Source: Sphingopyxis panaciterrae (GTDB lineage Bacteria; Pseudomonadota; Alphaproteobacteria; Sphingomonadales; Sphingomonadaceae). Taken from it: a stretch of 64,000 nucleotides of DNA. Made by a program: the position numbers and the translations under genes. Under the pieces are notes generated by a model. That model made no database searches, had not been told where the DNA came from, and was given only the letters and a program-made list of their open reading frames with translations. Shown one piece after another: positions 43,026 to 51,880 of the stretch. The first letter of the stretch is position 1. The number at the start of each line of letters is the position of its first letter. The stretch is taken from assembly GCF_011762125.1 (NCBI RefSeq), contig NZ_JAASQN010000003.1, forward strand, positions 1 to 64,000. Direction: 5' to 3'.

Positions 43026-43171
43026 CTGGGTTCTCCAATTCGAACGACGGTACAGGCGCCGTCCGGCACGACAAGAATGCGTGGAAAGACGTCAGGATGA
43101 TGGAAAAAGACGCTGGCGTCCACAGCCTTTGTCGGCTTGCGGTCTTCGTATCGGGGATGCATCATCGCGGC

Positions 43172-43510
43172 ATGGCCAAATTCCTCATCTCCTTTCCAGC
43201 CGACGCGATGATCGTCACCGACGATCTGCTTCCGGCCGTTTCCGCGGATGCGCACGCTGTGATCGAAGAAGCCAAGGCGGCCGGCGTTTATGTGTTCGGC
43301 GGCGGAATCGACGAGCGGGCGGCGCCCGTACTGGTCGCCGGCGACGGGTCGGTGTCGGCCGGGATTTATCCCGGCAGCCGGCTCACGGGCGGCTTCACCG
43401 TGCTGGAATTGCCGACCCGCGACGCGGCGGTCGAGTGGGCGCGGAAGATCGCGGTAGCCTGCCGCTGCGCGCAGGAGCTTCGCGAGTTCATGTACGACCC
43501 CGCGAGCTAG
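43172..43510 (+). CDS. YCII-related domain protein
   Basis: A 112-residue YCII-family protein (MAKFLISFPADAMIV start, then HAVIEEAKAAGVYVFGGGIDE, GGFTVLELPTRDAAVEWARKIAVACRCAQELREF). YCII proteins have a ferredoxin-like fold with a conserved His-Asp; some act as dehydrochlorinases, but most are uncharacterised, and the sub-type with 'GGG.. GGF.vle.....A..wA..i' is often encoded near ECF sigma genes. The ribosome site is weak, and an ATG 15 bp upstream is possible. It converges with the TonB-dependent receptor gene. Confidence 0.78.
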   Translation: MAKFLISFPADAMIVTDDLLPAVSADAHAVIEEAKAAGVYVFGGGIDERAAPVLVAGDGSVSAGIYPGSRLTGGFTVLELPTRDAAVEWARKIAVACRCAQELREFMYDPAS

Positions 43511-43512
43511 GG

Positions 43513-45831
43513 TCAGAAGCGCCCCTCGAAGGTCAGGCCGATCATCCGCGGCTCGCCGAGCAGTGCCTGCAGGCGGCCGGCGTTTTGATATTGATAGTCG
43601 TAATATTTGTCGTCGAAGAGGTTGGTCGCGACCAGATAGGCGCCGAAATGGTCATTGCTGTATCCGACCTTGGCGTTGACCAATGTGCGCGCGGGAACGT
43701 CGCGCCCCGCCGATTGCGCGACGACGCTTTGATATTGGGCGCCGCGATAATTGGCGTTGATATTGACCGATACGCCGCTCGCATGGCGCCAGTCGAAGCC
43801 GACCGCTGCGGTCCAGCGCGGCGCCTGCGCGAACTGGTGACCCGCCAGATCCTCGACATTGCCATTGTCGACGACGAAATCGGAGAATCGGCTGTTGGCA
43901 TAGCCGACCGAGCCATAGACATTCAGGGCATTGGTGACGTTGAAATCGCTTTCGACCTCGAAGCCCCAGACGCGCGACTTGCCGGCGTTGCGGGTTTCAT
44001 AGTCGAAGCGGTTCTCCGACAATTGGACCTGCACCTGCTGATCGGTCCAGTCGATATAGAAGGCGTTGGCGTTGAACGTCAGCCGGCGGTCGAGCCATTG
44101 CGTTCGCAGCGACAGCTCATAATTCCAGGTATATTCCTGGTCATAGGTAAAGGCCCGCGCCCGGCCGGGATTGATCCCGCTGCCGCCTGATCGATAGCCG
44201 CGCTGGACGATCGCGCTCACCGTCTTGTCAGGCGCGATTTCCCACGACAAGCCGCCCTTCGGCAGAAACGCTTCGTAGGTCGTCTTCCGCTGCGGCCCCG
44301 AACTGCTCGCATCCTCGACGTCGGCGAGCAGCAGGTTGTTCACCGTTTGCAGGATGAAGGCGAAGGTCGGATTCGCGGCATAGTCGGCCGGGTTCGGGAT
44401 CGTGGTGATCAGCGAGACGTCATTCTCGTTCCGTACCTTCTGCTTTTCCCGGTCGTAGCGGAAACCTGCGAGCAGCTTCAGCCCCGGCGCGACTTCCCAA
44501 CTCGCGTCGCCGAACAGCGCCTGCGTCTGGATATCGAAGGGATAAAGTTGTTCCGACGCGATGAAGACGCGCTGCGGATAGACCGCGCGAACCGCTTGGG
44601 CGGTAGCGAGCGCCGTCGCGGGATCGAGCCCGCCGCCGCCCTGCGCCGGCGGCAGGGTGAGGAATCCCGCGACGCGATTGGTCAGGCCGAGATCCAGGTC
44701 GAGGTCGAGGCTGAAAGTGCTGTTCGCCAGATAATCGGGATTCTTGTGGTGCGAATAATAGCCGCCGATCAACCCCTGCAACGGCCCGGTGTCGAAAGTC
44801 AGCCGGACCTCCTGGCTGAAAATCTTCTGGTCGGTCGAATAGTCGCCATAGGCTTCGTCCTCGCGGCGCAGGTCGCCATCATACACCGAAAAAGTCTTAA
44901 GGTGATTATAGGTGCTGATCGACGACAGCGTGAACGTATCACTCAGCGGCAGCGACGCATCGAGCGTGAACAGGTCGGTACTCGTCCTGGTATAGGTTTC
45001 ACGGTTCGCCTCGACCGTGCGGCGCTTCCAGCTGTTCGGCAGGTCGGTAAGCGAATAACCGCGCCCGTCGTTGCCGAAATGCCGGTCATAGAGATAGGAG
45101 GCGACGACGCGCAGTCCGCCCGCACCCGATGGGGTGAACAGCAATTTGGTGCGCACCACTTCGCTGTTGGACTTGGCATAGTTGCCGCCGGTGACGCCGT
45201 TCTTGATCAACCCGTCGCTGCGCGCCACTTCGCCCGCGACGCGAAATGCCAGCACATCGTCGATGATCGGCCCGCCGATCGCCGCGGCGAGGCGATATTC
45301 GCCGTCGGCATCGGTGATCATCGCGCGTGCCTTGCCGCGCCAGTCGAAGCTCGGGTCGGCGGTCTTGAGGATGATCGAACCCGCAAGCGCGTTGCGCCCC
45401 TGCAACGTCGATTGCGGCCCGCGCAGGATTTCGACCTGCTCGAGGTCCCAAAGATCGAGCGGCCCGCCGCCGCTCGCTTCGCGCGGCAGCGGCGATCCGT
45501 CGAGATATACGGTGGCGAGGTCGCCCAGCCCGGTGCCCGAAACGTTCGTGCTTGCAATCCCGCGGATGTTGAAGCCCGATTCGCCCAGGGTCGACGCGAC
45601 GTTCGCGGTGCGGTCGATCAGGTCGTAAACCGAGATCAGATTCTGCCGTTCGATCTCTTGCGAGGTGAATATCTTGACGCTCGTCGGCGTGTCCTGAAGC
45701 GAGCGGTCGAATTTCAGGCCGGTGACGATGATGTCGTTGCTTTCGCCCGCATCGGCGGCGTCTGCCGCATTAGCGGGCATCGCTGCGCTCGCCAGCATCA
45801 GGGCCAGAACCGGCCGCAACGTCTTCATCAT
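43513..45831 (-). CDS. TonB-dependent receptor (probable siderophore/iron type)
   Basis: A 772-residue outer-membrane receptor. The signal ends near AMPANAADA. The plug domain begins at NDIIVTGLKFDRSLQDTPTSVKIFTSQEI (TonB-box-like DIIVTG) and includes VEILRGPQSTLQGRNALAGSI. The remainder is a 22-stranded-type barrel ending in FEGRF. Substrate is inferred to be ferric iron because the divergent operon encodes a PepSY reductase-like protein and a Fur-box-like palindrome lies between them. GGGGAG precedes the start. Confidence 0.92.
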   Translation of the reverse strand: MMKTLRPVLALMLASAAMPANAADAADAGESNDIIVTGLKFDRSLQDTPTSVKIFTSQEIERQNLISVYDLIDRTANVASTLGESGFNIRGIASTNVSGTGLGDLATVYLDGSPLPREASGGGPLDLWDLEQVEILRGPQSTLQGRNALAGSIILKTADPSFDWRGKARAMITDADGEYRLAAAIGGPIIDDVLAFRVAGEVARSDGLIKNGVTGGNYAKSNSEVVRTKLLFTPSGAGGLRVVASYLYDRHFGNDGRGYSLTDLPNSWKRRTVEANRETYTRTSTDLFTLDASLPLSDTFTLSSISTYNHLKTFSVYDGDLRREDEAYGDYSTDQKIFSQEVRLTFDTGPLQGLIGGYYSHHKNPDYLANSTFSLDLDLDLGLTNRVAGFLTLPPAQGGGGLDPATALATAQAVRAVYPQRVFIASEQLYPFDIQTQALFGDASWEVAPGLKLLAGFRYDREKQKVRNENDVSLITTIPNPADYAANPTFAFILQTVNNLLLADVEDASSSGPQRKTTYEAFLPKGGLSWEIAPDKTVSAIVQRGYRSGGSGINPGRARAFTYDQEYTWNYELSLRTQWLDRRLTFNANAFYIDWTDQQVQVQLSENRFDYETRNAGKSRVWGFEVESDFNVTNALNVYGSVGYANSRFSDFVVDNGNVEDLAGHQFAQAPRWTAAVGFDWRHASGVSVNINANYRGAQYQSVVAQSAGRDVPARTLVNAKVGYSNDHFGAYLVATNLFDDKYYDYQYQNAGRLQALLGEPRMIGLTFEGRF

Positions 45832-45873
45832 TGTCTTTAGCTCCCCGCTTAGCTATCGAAGGGTCAGCTATTG

Positions 45874-45896
45874 CTATTGAGAATGCGTGTCAATAG
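45874..45896. promoter_or_regulatory. Fur-box-like palindrome in divergent promoter
   Basis: ctattga and tcaatag form perfect 7-bp arms around gaatgcgtg. The core ttgagaatgcgtgtcaa resembles a Fur site (tgagaat..t.tca). It lies between the TonB-dependent receptor gene and the membrane-protein/PepSY pair, which suggests iron-dependent control of both. Confidence 0.55.
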
Positions 45897-45923
45897 TAGG
45901 ATGAAAAGGACGCAGGGGGCCAT

Positions 45924-46499
45924 ATGGAAGACAGTTCGGCACTTTTGCCGGCGCTGCTGATTGTCGTGGCGGCGGGTGCGGGTAGCTGGTTACTGCGCCG
46001 TTCGTGGCAGAGCAGGGACCGGAAGACGGGCTTCGTGCCCGGCGGCTGGCTGCTGCTCGTCGCCGCGACGATCCTTCCCGCCTGGGCGCTCGGACCGGTG
46101 CGCGGACCCTTTATCGCGCTGGCGCTTGTCTCGGCTGCTGCGCTCGTCGTGGTCGCTTCGAACTATACGATCCGGCAGGCGAAGGCGCGCGCCGCGCGCG
46201 AAAGTCTCGCCCCCGAACCCTCCGACCGCGCGACGACGAAAGGACGCGAGACGCTCCGCTGGTTGCTGGCAGGTCCGATCGGGATGGTCGCGGCGATGGG
46301 TGTCGGCATCGCCTATGCCGCGCTCGTCCCCGGCGCGCAGCAGACGCGCCTCGTCGTCGGCGGGCTCATCGTCCCCGTCGCATGGGGCGCGTGCATGGCG
46401 TGGACGCTCGCCGACAACCGCATCCTCCGCGCGACCGCCGTCCTCGTCGGCGTCGCGCTCGTCAGTTTCACCGCCGCCATTATGAAGGGCTTCGCATGA
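45924..46499 (+). CDS. Small integral membrane protein of unknown function
   Basis: A 191-residue protein with about five or six membrane segments (LLPALLIVVAAGAGSWLL, GWLLLVAATILPAWAL, FIALALVSAAALVVVAS, GPIGMVAAMGVGIAYAAL, GGLIVPVAWGACMAWTLA, AVLVGVALVSFTAAI). No named family is recognised with certainty, but membrane proteins of this kind precede PepSY genes in iron-uptake operons of sphingomonads. Its stop overlaps the next start (ATGA), so the two products are probably made together. Confidence 0.75.
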   Translation: MEDSSALLPALLIVVAAGAGSWLLRRSWQSRDRKTGFVPGGWLLLVAATILPAWALGPVRGPFIALALVSAAALVVVASNYTIRQAKARAARESLAPEPSDRATTKGRETLRWLLAGPIGMVAAMGVGIAYAALVPGAQQTRLVVGGLIVPVAWGACMAWTLADNRILRATAVLVGVALVSFTAAIMKGFA

Positions 46500-48016
46500 C
46501 CGCTCCGCAGCCCCGCAAAGCGGCAAAAAAGCCGAAAGACCTGATGTCGCGCATTCCGGCGGGCTTCGTCCGCGCGGTGCTGCGTGGCCATAGTTCGCTC
46601 GGCCTCGCCTTCGCCGCGCTCATCTATCTCATCTGCCTCTCGGGCAGCCTTGCGGTCTTCGCGCACGAGTTCCAGCGCTGGGAAAGCGCGACCGCACCGC
46701 AGGTCACCGAGGTCGCGCCCGCTGCGGTCCAGACCGCGTTCGAGGGCGCGATCGCGAAGGGCGGCCCCGGTGTCGAGCATGTCTATATCACGCTTCCGAC
46801 TGCCGATTTCCCCCGCCTGCTGCTCTATGTCGATGCCGATGAGGATCGCGAATTTCTCGCCGACGGGGCCGGCCGGATCGTGCCGGGCAAGGATTTCGCC
46901 TGGACCGAGTTCATCACGCGCCTCCACATCAATCTCCACCTGCCGCGCAGCTGGGGCGGCTTTCTCGTCGGGCTGATCGGCGTTGCGCTCCTGTCCTCGC
47001 TCATCTCGGGCATTCTCGCGCACCCGCGCATCTTCCGCGACGCCTTCCACCTCCGGCTCGGCGGATCGAAGCGCTTGCAGGAGGCCGACCTCCACAACCG
47101 GTTTGGCGTCTGGGCGCTGCCCTTTCACATCATTATCTCGCTGACCGGCGCTTTCCTCGGGCTCACGACGATCATCGTCGGGGTGCTCGGCATGGCGATG
47201 TTCAATGGCGACGTGGACAAGGTCTATGCGCTGTTCATCCCCGCACCGCCGGTCGACGATCCGCGTCCGGCGCCGGTGCTCGACCTGCGCCCCATGTATG
47301 CCAAGCTGCCGCAGGACGGCGGCCGCCTGACCTATATCTTCACCGAGCATCCGACCGAGATGGGCGGGGCGGCGCTGTTCAACGTCGAACAACCCGACCG
47401 CATGGCGGGGGTCGACAGCTATGCCTTCCGCCGCGATGCAACGATCTATAATGAAGGCAAGGCGAGCGACAACAACCTCGGCGAGGATCTGCTCGGCGGC
47501 ATGGGCCAGGTCCATTTCGGCTGGTTCGGCGGCGGGATCGTCAAGATCGTCTATTTCCTGCTTGGCCTCGGCCTCACTTATCTGGCCGCGAGCGGAGTGA
47601 ACATCTGGCTCGCGCGCCGCCGCGACAAGGGACGCCCCGCGCCGGGCTGGGAACGCGCCTGGGCGGCGACCGTCTGGGGCCAGCCGGCAGGGATGGCCGC
47701 CGCTGCGGTCGCTGGCCTGGTGACCGGCGGCGCGGAGATCGCGATCGCGGCGTGGCTTGCCGTCAGCCTGATCTTCCTTGCGCTCGCGATCCGCCTTTCC
47801 GCCGACCGCGTGGCGTGGCTCGGCCGCCTCGCGACTGGTGTGCTCACGCTCGCGGCCGCTGCGACCCACCTCGCGCTGCGCGGGGGCCTGACAACCGCCG
47901 ACCCGATGGCGTGGATCGTCAACCTGACGCTGATCGCCGGCGGGGCGCTCCTGCTCCTGCGGCGCTTCGGTAAAGGCAGACGTGCCGCCGCGCCGGTGGC
48001 CGCCGTTCCGGCCTGA
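46496..48016 (+). CDS. PepSY-associated transmembrane protein
   Basis: A 506-residue inner-membrane protein of the PepSY_TM family. The first membrane helix (LGLAFAALIYLICLSGSLAVF) is followed by a periplasmic PepSY-like region, then helices with conserved histidines: FITRLHINLHLPRSWGGFLVGLIGVALLSSLISG and LHNRFGVWALPFHIIISLTGAFLGL. The histidines could bind haem. Related proteins (PiuB/FoxB type) are linked to ferric-siderophore reduction. Four hydrophobic segments close the protein. The start is fixed by the ATGA overlap with the upstream gene. Confidence 0.88.
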   Translation: MTAPQPRKAAKKPKDLMSRIPAGFVRAVLRGHSSLGLAFAALIYLICLSGSLAVFAHEFQRWESATAPQVTEVAPAAVQTAFEGAIAKGGPGVEHVYITLPTADFPRLLLYVDADEDREFLADGAGRIVPGKDFAWTEFITRLHINLHLPRSWGGFLVGLIGVALLSSLISGILAHPRIFRDAFHLRLGGSKRLQEADLHNRFGVWALPFHIIISLTGAFLGLTTIIVGVLGMAMFNGDVDKVYALFIPAPPVDDPRPAPVLDLRPMYAKLPQDGGRLTYIFTEHPTEMGGAALFNVEQPDRMAGVDSYAFRRDATIYNEGKASDNNLGEDLLGGMGQVHFGWFGGGIVKIVYFLLGLGLTYLAASGVNIWLARRRDKGRPAPGWERAWAATVWGQPAGMAAAAVAGLVTGGAEIAIAAWLAVSLIFLALAIRLSADRVAWLGRLATGVLTLAAAATHLALRGGLTTADPMAWIVNLTLIAGGALLLLRRFGKGRRAAAPVAAVPA

Positions 48017-48040
48017 CCGGAAAGATTGCTGGAATTGCAC

Positions 48041-48063
48041 GCTCACCCCGGCTGTCGGTGAGC
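48041..48063 (+). terminator. Possible terminator hairpin after the PepSY gene
   Basis: gctcacc and ggtgagc form a 7-bp stem with a 9-base loop, 25 bp after the stop. There is no T run, so intrinsic termination would be weak. Confidence 0.35.
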
Positions 48064-48189
48064 CCTTGAAGCACGGCAGCGCCATGTTGCTGGCGCCATA
48101 GCCGTGCGCTCGGCTCGCGGCCTCGGTGGCGGCGCGGATGACCGCCTCAAGCGGAAGCCGCCTCGCGTGATTTCTCCGACATAATGCAA

Positions 48190-48212
48190 ATGAATTTGAT
48201 AATTCAATTCAT
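48190..48212. promoter_or_regulatory. AT-rich palindromic operator upstream of the SDR gene
   Basis: atgaattt...aattcat: 9 of 11 base pairs match around a central A in a 23-bp dyad. It sits 28 bp before the SDR start in an AT-rich stretch of otherwise GC-rich DNA. Read on the minus strand its core (aattgaatta) resembles the motif in the sites at 49208 and 55878. Confidence 0.55.
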
Positions 48213-48239
48213 ATAGCATAATGTGGACAGGAAGAAGCC

Positions 48240-49181
48240 ATGCGGGGGACGTCGATGTCGCAAATTGCTGATGCACGGGATGAAGTGGCGCGCCGGGCGG
48301 CCGGGCGGCTCGACGGCAAGGTCGCGCTGATCACGGGCGGCGCCTCGGGCATCGGTCTGGCGACGGTCGAGCGCTTTGTCGCCGAAGGCGCCAAGGTGCT
48401 CTTCTGCGATCTCGACCCGCGGCAGGGACGCGCGCTCGGCGAGCGGATCGGCGAGACCGCGGCCCGCCTTCATCATCGCCGCCGCGAGGACGGCGGTCCG
48501 AACGACGGCTTTGCGATTGCCGGGCGGCTTGGCGATGCGGCCGTCTTCATCCCCTGCGACGTCACCGATGCGGCCGCGCTCGCGCGGGCCTTTGCCGCGG
48601 CGCAGGAGCACTTCGGCGGCCTCGATATCCTCGTCAACAATGCCGGGGTGGGCGGCGGCGAAGTCAGCATCGAGGGATGCGACGAGGCGCTGTTCGATCG
48701 CACCATCGCCGTGAACCTCAAGGCCGTCTGGCGCGGCATGAAGCTGGCCTTCCCGCTGCTCCGTGCGCGTGGGGGCGGCTCGATCGTCACGACATCGTCG
48801 ATCTCGGCGCTGCTCGGAATGCCGGGGCAAGGCGCCTATGGTGCGTCGAAAGCCGGCGTTCTGCAACTCACCCGCGTCGCGGCCATGGAGGGCGCACGCG
48901 ACCTCATCCGTGCCAATGCCGTCTGTCCCGGCGGCATCGTGACGCCGATCATCTATGACAGTCCGTTGATGCAGGACGGGTTCGGCAAGGCGGCTGTCGA
49001 GCGGGGCCTCGCCGCGTCACAGCCCCTGCCCATCGCCGGGCAGCCCGAGGACATCGCCAACGCGATCCTGTGGCTCGCGTCGGACGAGAGCCGTTTCGTC
49101 ACGGGGCAAACGGTGCCGGTCGATGGCGGGCTGACCGCGGAGTTCGATTCCAGGCACCGCAAGCCGCTGGCCGATGGTTAG
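48240..49181 (+). CDS. SDR family NAD(P)-dependent oxidoreductase
   Basis: A 313-residue classical short-chain dehydrogenase. The cofactor site is TGGASGIG (residues 32-39), the NNAG motif is at 132-135, and the catalytic residues are Ser186 region, Tyr199 and Lys203 (YGASK). GRFVTGQTVPVDGG-like closing motif SRFVTGQTVPVDGG is present. An insertion of about 30 residues after the second strand (LHHRREDGGPNDGFAIAGRLGDAAV) is longer than usual. It starts the catabolic island and is followed by a TonB-dependent receptor on the same strand. The alcohol substrate is unknown. Confidence 0.92.
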   Translation: MRGTSMSQIADARDEVARRAAGRLDGKVALITGGASGIGLATVERFVAEGAKVLFCDLDPRQGRALGERIGETAARLHHRRREDGGPNDGFAIAGRLGDAAVFIPCDVTDAAALARAFAAAQEHFGGLDILVNNAGVGGGEVSIEGCDEALFDRTIAVNLKAVWRGMKLAFPLLRARGGGSIVTTSSISALLGMPGQGAYGASKAGVLQLTRVAAMEGARDLIRANAVCPGGIVTPIIYDSPLMQDGFGKAAVERGLAASQPLPIAGQPEDIANAILWLASDESRFVTGQTVPVDGGLTAEFDSRHRKPLADG

Positions 49182-49207
49182 ATTATATAGGAGAAGATAA
49201 TACTATA

Positions 49208-49225
49208 CGAATAGAATTTTATTCG
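49208..49225. promoter_or_regulatory. AT-rich palindromic operator upstream of the TonB-dependent receptor
   Basis: cgaatagaattttattcg is an 18-bp inverted repeat with a single mismatched pair. It lies 84 bp before the receptor start within a local AT-rich promoter. The segment aatagaattt also occurs at 55878-55897 upstream of the small-ORF/ThDP operon. Confidence 0.6.
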
Positions 49226-49309
49226 ATACCAAGTGTCATCGGGCAGAGACCCGGGAAAATGGGATGACGAGCCTCTGCCCTTGGCGGAGAGCATCGGAAG
49301 GGAGAGATC

Positions 49310-51859
49310 ATGCGCCTGACCAAGCTGTTTCTTTTGTCGACCGCGCTGACGGGACTGGTGCCCACTGCGTACGCCCAGACGGCGGACACCGCGCCGGCCG
49401 ATGCGGATGCGCAGACATACCGCGACAACGAGATCGTCGTCACGGCGCAAAAGCGCAGCGAGCGTCTCAACGATGTCGCCGAAGCGGTGACCGCCTTCAC
49501 CGCCGAAACGCGCCAGATTATCGGTATCACCGACTTGGGCGATATGGCGCAGTTTACGCCGGGGCTGAGCTATAACGCCGGCTCCGACCGCGTTTTTCTT
49601 CGCGGCATCGGGCGCCAGACCAACACGGCGGGCAGCGATCCGGGCGTTGCCACCTATATCGACGGCATCTATGACTCGGCGACCTCTTCGGTCGCGGGCA
49701 GCGATTTCTTCGTCGACCGGGTCGAAATCCTGCGCGGGCCGCAGGGCACGCTTTATGGCCGCAACTCGATCGGCGGTGCGATCAACGCGATTTCGAAGCG
49801 CCCGACGCACGAACTGTCGATCGAAGGCCGCGCGACGATCGCCAATTATAACGCCTATTCGATCCAGGGTGCGGTTTCCGGGCCCCTGACCGACGGACTC
49901 CGGGTCAAGCTCGGCGGCAGCTGGTTCGATCAGGACAAGGGCTATTTCCGCAATGTGGCGGGCGGGCGCAGCGAAGGCGGGGTGAGCGAAGGCTATTATC
50001 TGGAAGGGCAGGTCGAACTCGACCTGGGGCCGCAGGCGACGCTGTGGCTGAAGGCGACGACGACACGCGTCGACCAGCGCCCCCGCGCGGTCAATTCGGA
50101 CACGCCGTGGGATTATGCGCCCTATCCCAGCGGCGCCTTGACGCCGGGGTCGCAGTTCGGCTTCCTTTTCCCCGGCTATCAGGCGCTGGGGTCGGCCACG
50201 AGCAATCCGGGCGTCGACAATATCCGCGAGTTCAGCGCCGATACCGAAGGACGCGCGCGCACCCGCGGCACGTTCAGCGTCCAGGGCCAGCTCGATGTCG
50301 AGCTTGAGCCTTTCGATATCCGTATCCTCGGCGGCTATCGCGAGACGCGTTACGATTCGATCGCCGATCTCGATGGCAGCAGCATGACGGAATATCGCTT
50401 CCCGCTCGCGCCCGGCGCCGTCTGCGGCTTCGTGCCGGGATGTACGCCGCTGACGGTCAATCCGTCGCAGACCTTCGGCTATGTCGAGGATCGCTCGTTC
50501 GGCAGCGCCGAAATCAACTTCCTGTCGAAGGGCGACGGGCCGCTGAACTGGCTCGCCGGGCTTTATTATTATGGCGAGATCCTCGATCAGGAATCGCACT
50601 TCGGCACGCCCAATCAGGCGCAGATGAAGGCGCCGGCGAACGGCCCCGCCAATCCGACCGGCGATTCGGTGTTCGCCGGCACCAATCTGGAAACGGCATC
50701 CTATGCCGCGTTCGGGCAGATCGACTGGGACGTCACCAGCACGGTTCGCCTGACCGGCGGCCTGCGCTATTCGATCGACGAAAAGCGCGCGATCGAAAGC
50801 CTGCGGGCCGTGTGCCTGGGTTGCGCCGCGGGCCTGACCGCCGATCAGCTCGGGTCCTTGACCCCGGCGCTCGACATCACCTCGACCATCGCCTCCTTCG
50901 CGCCGGCCGACGGGGTGGTCAGCGCGACCACCATCGATCCGGTGACGGGACGCGCGCGGCGCGTGCTCGACGACAGCTGGAACAGCTTCAGCGGCACCGC
51001 GGGCATTCAATGGCGTCCGGCGGCCAACAGCCTCGTCTACGCAAATTACAGCCGCGGCTATAAATCGGGCGGGTTCAACGCGGGCGGGATCACGGCATCG
51101 CCGCGGACGGGCTCGGAACATGTCAACGCCTATCAAGCCGGCGTGAAGCAGGGCTTCGGGCGCGTGCAGCTTAACGTCGCCGGCTATTATTACGACTATC
51201 GCGGCCTGCAGATTCCGCTGAGCATTCCGACCCCGTCGATCAACCTCACCGGCTTCTTCAATCTCGAGCGCGCCAAATCCTGGGGCACCGAGGTCGAGGC
51301 GAGCTGGCAGCCGGTCGATGGCCTGCAACTGCTCCTCAACTATGCCTATGCCGATTCGAAGATCAAATCCTGCTGCTATTTCGACGGCGCCGATCCGACG
51401 GCCTCCGCGCCGGGCGCCCAGCCATCGGGACCGGCGGTCGGCGGGCGTTTCTTCCAGTCGCTTGATGGCGAGGAATTGCCGTTCCAGCCGCGGCACAAGC
51501 TCGCCGCCAACGCCAATTACACCTTCGATGTCGGGCCGGGATCGGTCACACTGTCGGCAAGCTACAGCTGGCGGGCCAAGATGTGGGCGAGCGTCTTCAA
51601 CCGCTCCTATTACCGCGTGCCGACCTCCGAGAGCGTCGATCTTCGCCTGCTCTGGACCGGCAAGGATGATCGTTATCGCGTGATCTTCTTCGCCAAGAAT
51701 CTGTTCGATACGACCAGCTATGACAATATCGGCGGATTGCCCGGATCGAGCGTTGCTTCGCCCTATGTGCTGCCGCTGACGCCCGGCTATCTGGTCAACC
51801 GCAGCATTGGCGTGGAGGCGCCGCGCACCTATGGTGTGCAGCTATCGTTCAAAATCTAG
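49310..51859 (+). CDS. TonB-dependent receptor of the catabolic island
   Basis: An 849-residue outer-membrane receptor. The signal ends at VPTAYAQT. The plug starts with a TonB box-like NEIVVTAQKRSERLNDVAEAVTAF and holds VDRVEILRGPQGTLYGRNSIGGAIN. The barrel ends in YGVQLSFKI. This belongs to the large sphingomonad group used for uptake of plant or microbial organic compounds rather than only iron. GGGAGAG precedes the ATG. Its neighbours are degradation enzymes, so it probably imports their substrate. Confidence 0.93.
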   Translation: MRLTKLFLLSTALTGLVPTAYAQTADTAPADADAQTYRDNEIVVTAQKRSERLNDVAEAVTAFTAETRQIIGITDLGDMAQFTPGLSYNAGSDRVFLRGIGRQTNTAGSDPGVATYIDGIYDSATSSVAGSDFFVDRVEILRGPQGTLYGRNSIGGAINAISKRPTHELSIEGRATIANYNAYSIQGAVSGPLTDGLRVKLGGSWFDQDKGYFRNVAGGRSEGGVSEGYYLEGQVELDLGPQATLWLKATTTRVDQRPRAVNSDTPWDYAPYPSGALTPGSQFGFLFPGYQALGSATSNPGVDNIREFSADTEGRARTRGTFSVQGQLDVELEPFDIRILGGYRETRYDSIADLDGSSMTEYRFPLAPGAVCGFVPGCTPLTVNPSQTFGYVEDRSFGSAEINFLSKGDGPLNWLAGLYYYGEILDQESHFGTPNQAQMKAPANGPANPTGDSVFAGTNLETASYAAFGQIDWDVTSTVRLTGGLRYSIDEKRAIESLRAVCLGCAAGLTADQLGSLTPALDITSTIASFAPADGVVSATTIDPVTGRARRVLDDSWNSFSGTAGIQWRPAANSLVYANYSRGYKSGGFNAGGITASPRTGSEHVNAYQAGVKQGFGRVQLNVAGYYYDYRGLQIPLSIPTPSINLTGFFNLERAKSWGTEVEASWQPVDGLQLLLNYAYADSKIKSCCYFDGADPTASAPGAQPSGPAVGGRFFQSLDGEELPFQPRHKLAANANYTFDVGPGSVTLSASYSWRAKMWASVFNRSYYRVPTSESVDLRLLWTGKDDRYRVIFFAKNLFDTTSYDNIGGLPGSSVASPYVLPLTPGYLVNRSIGVEAPRTYGVQLSFKI

Positions 51860-51880
51860 AGCGGGCTGCAGGGCGGAAGA

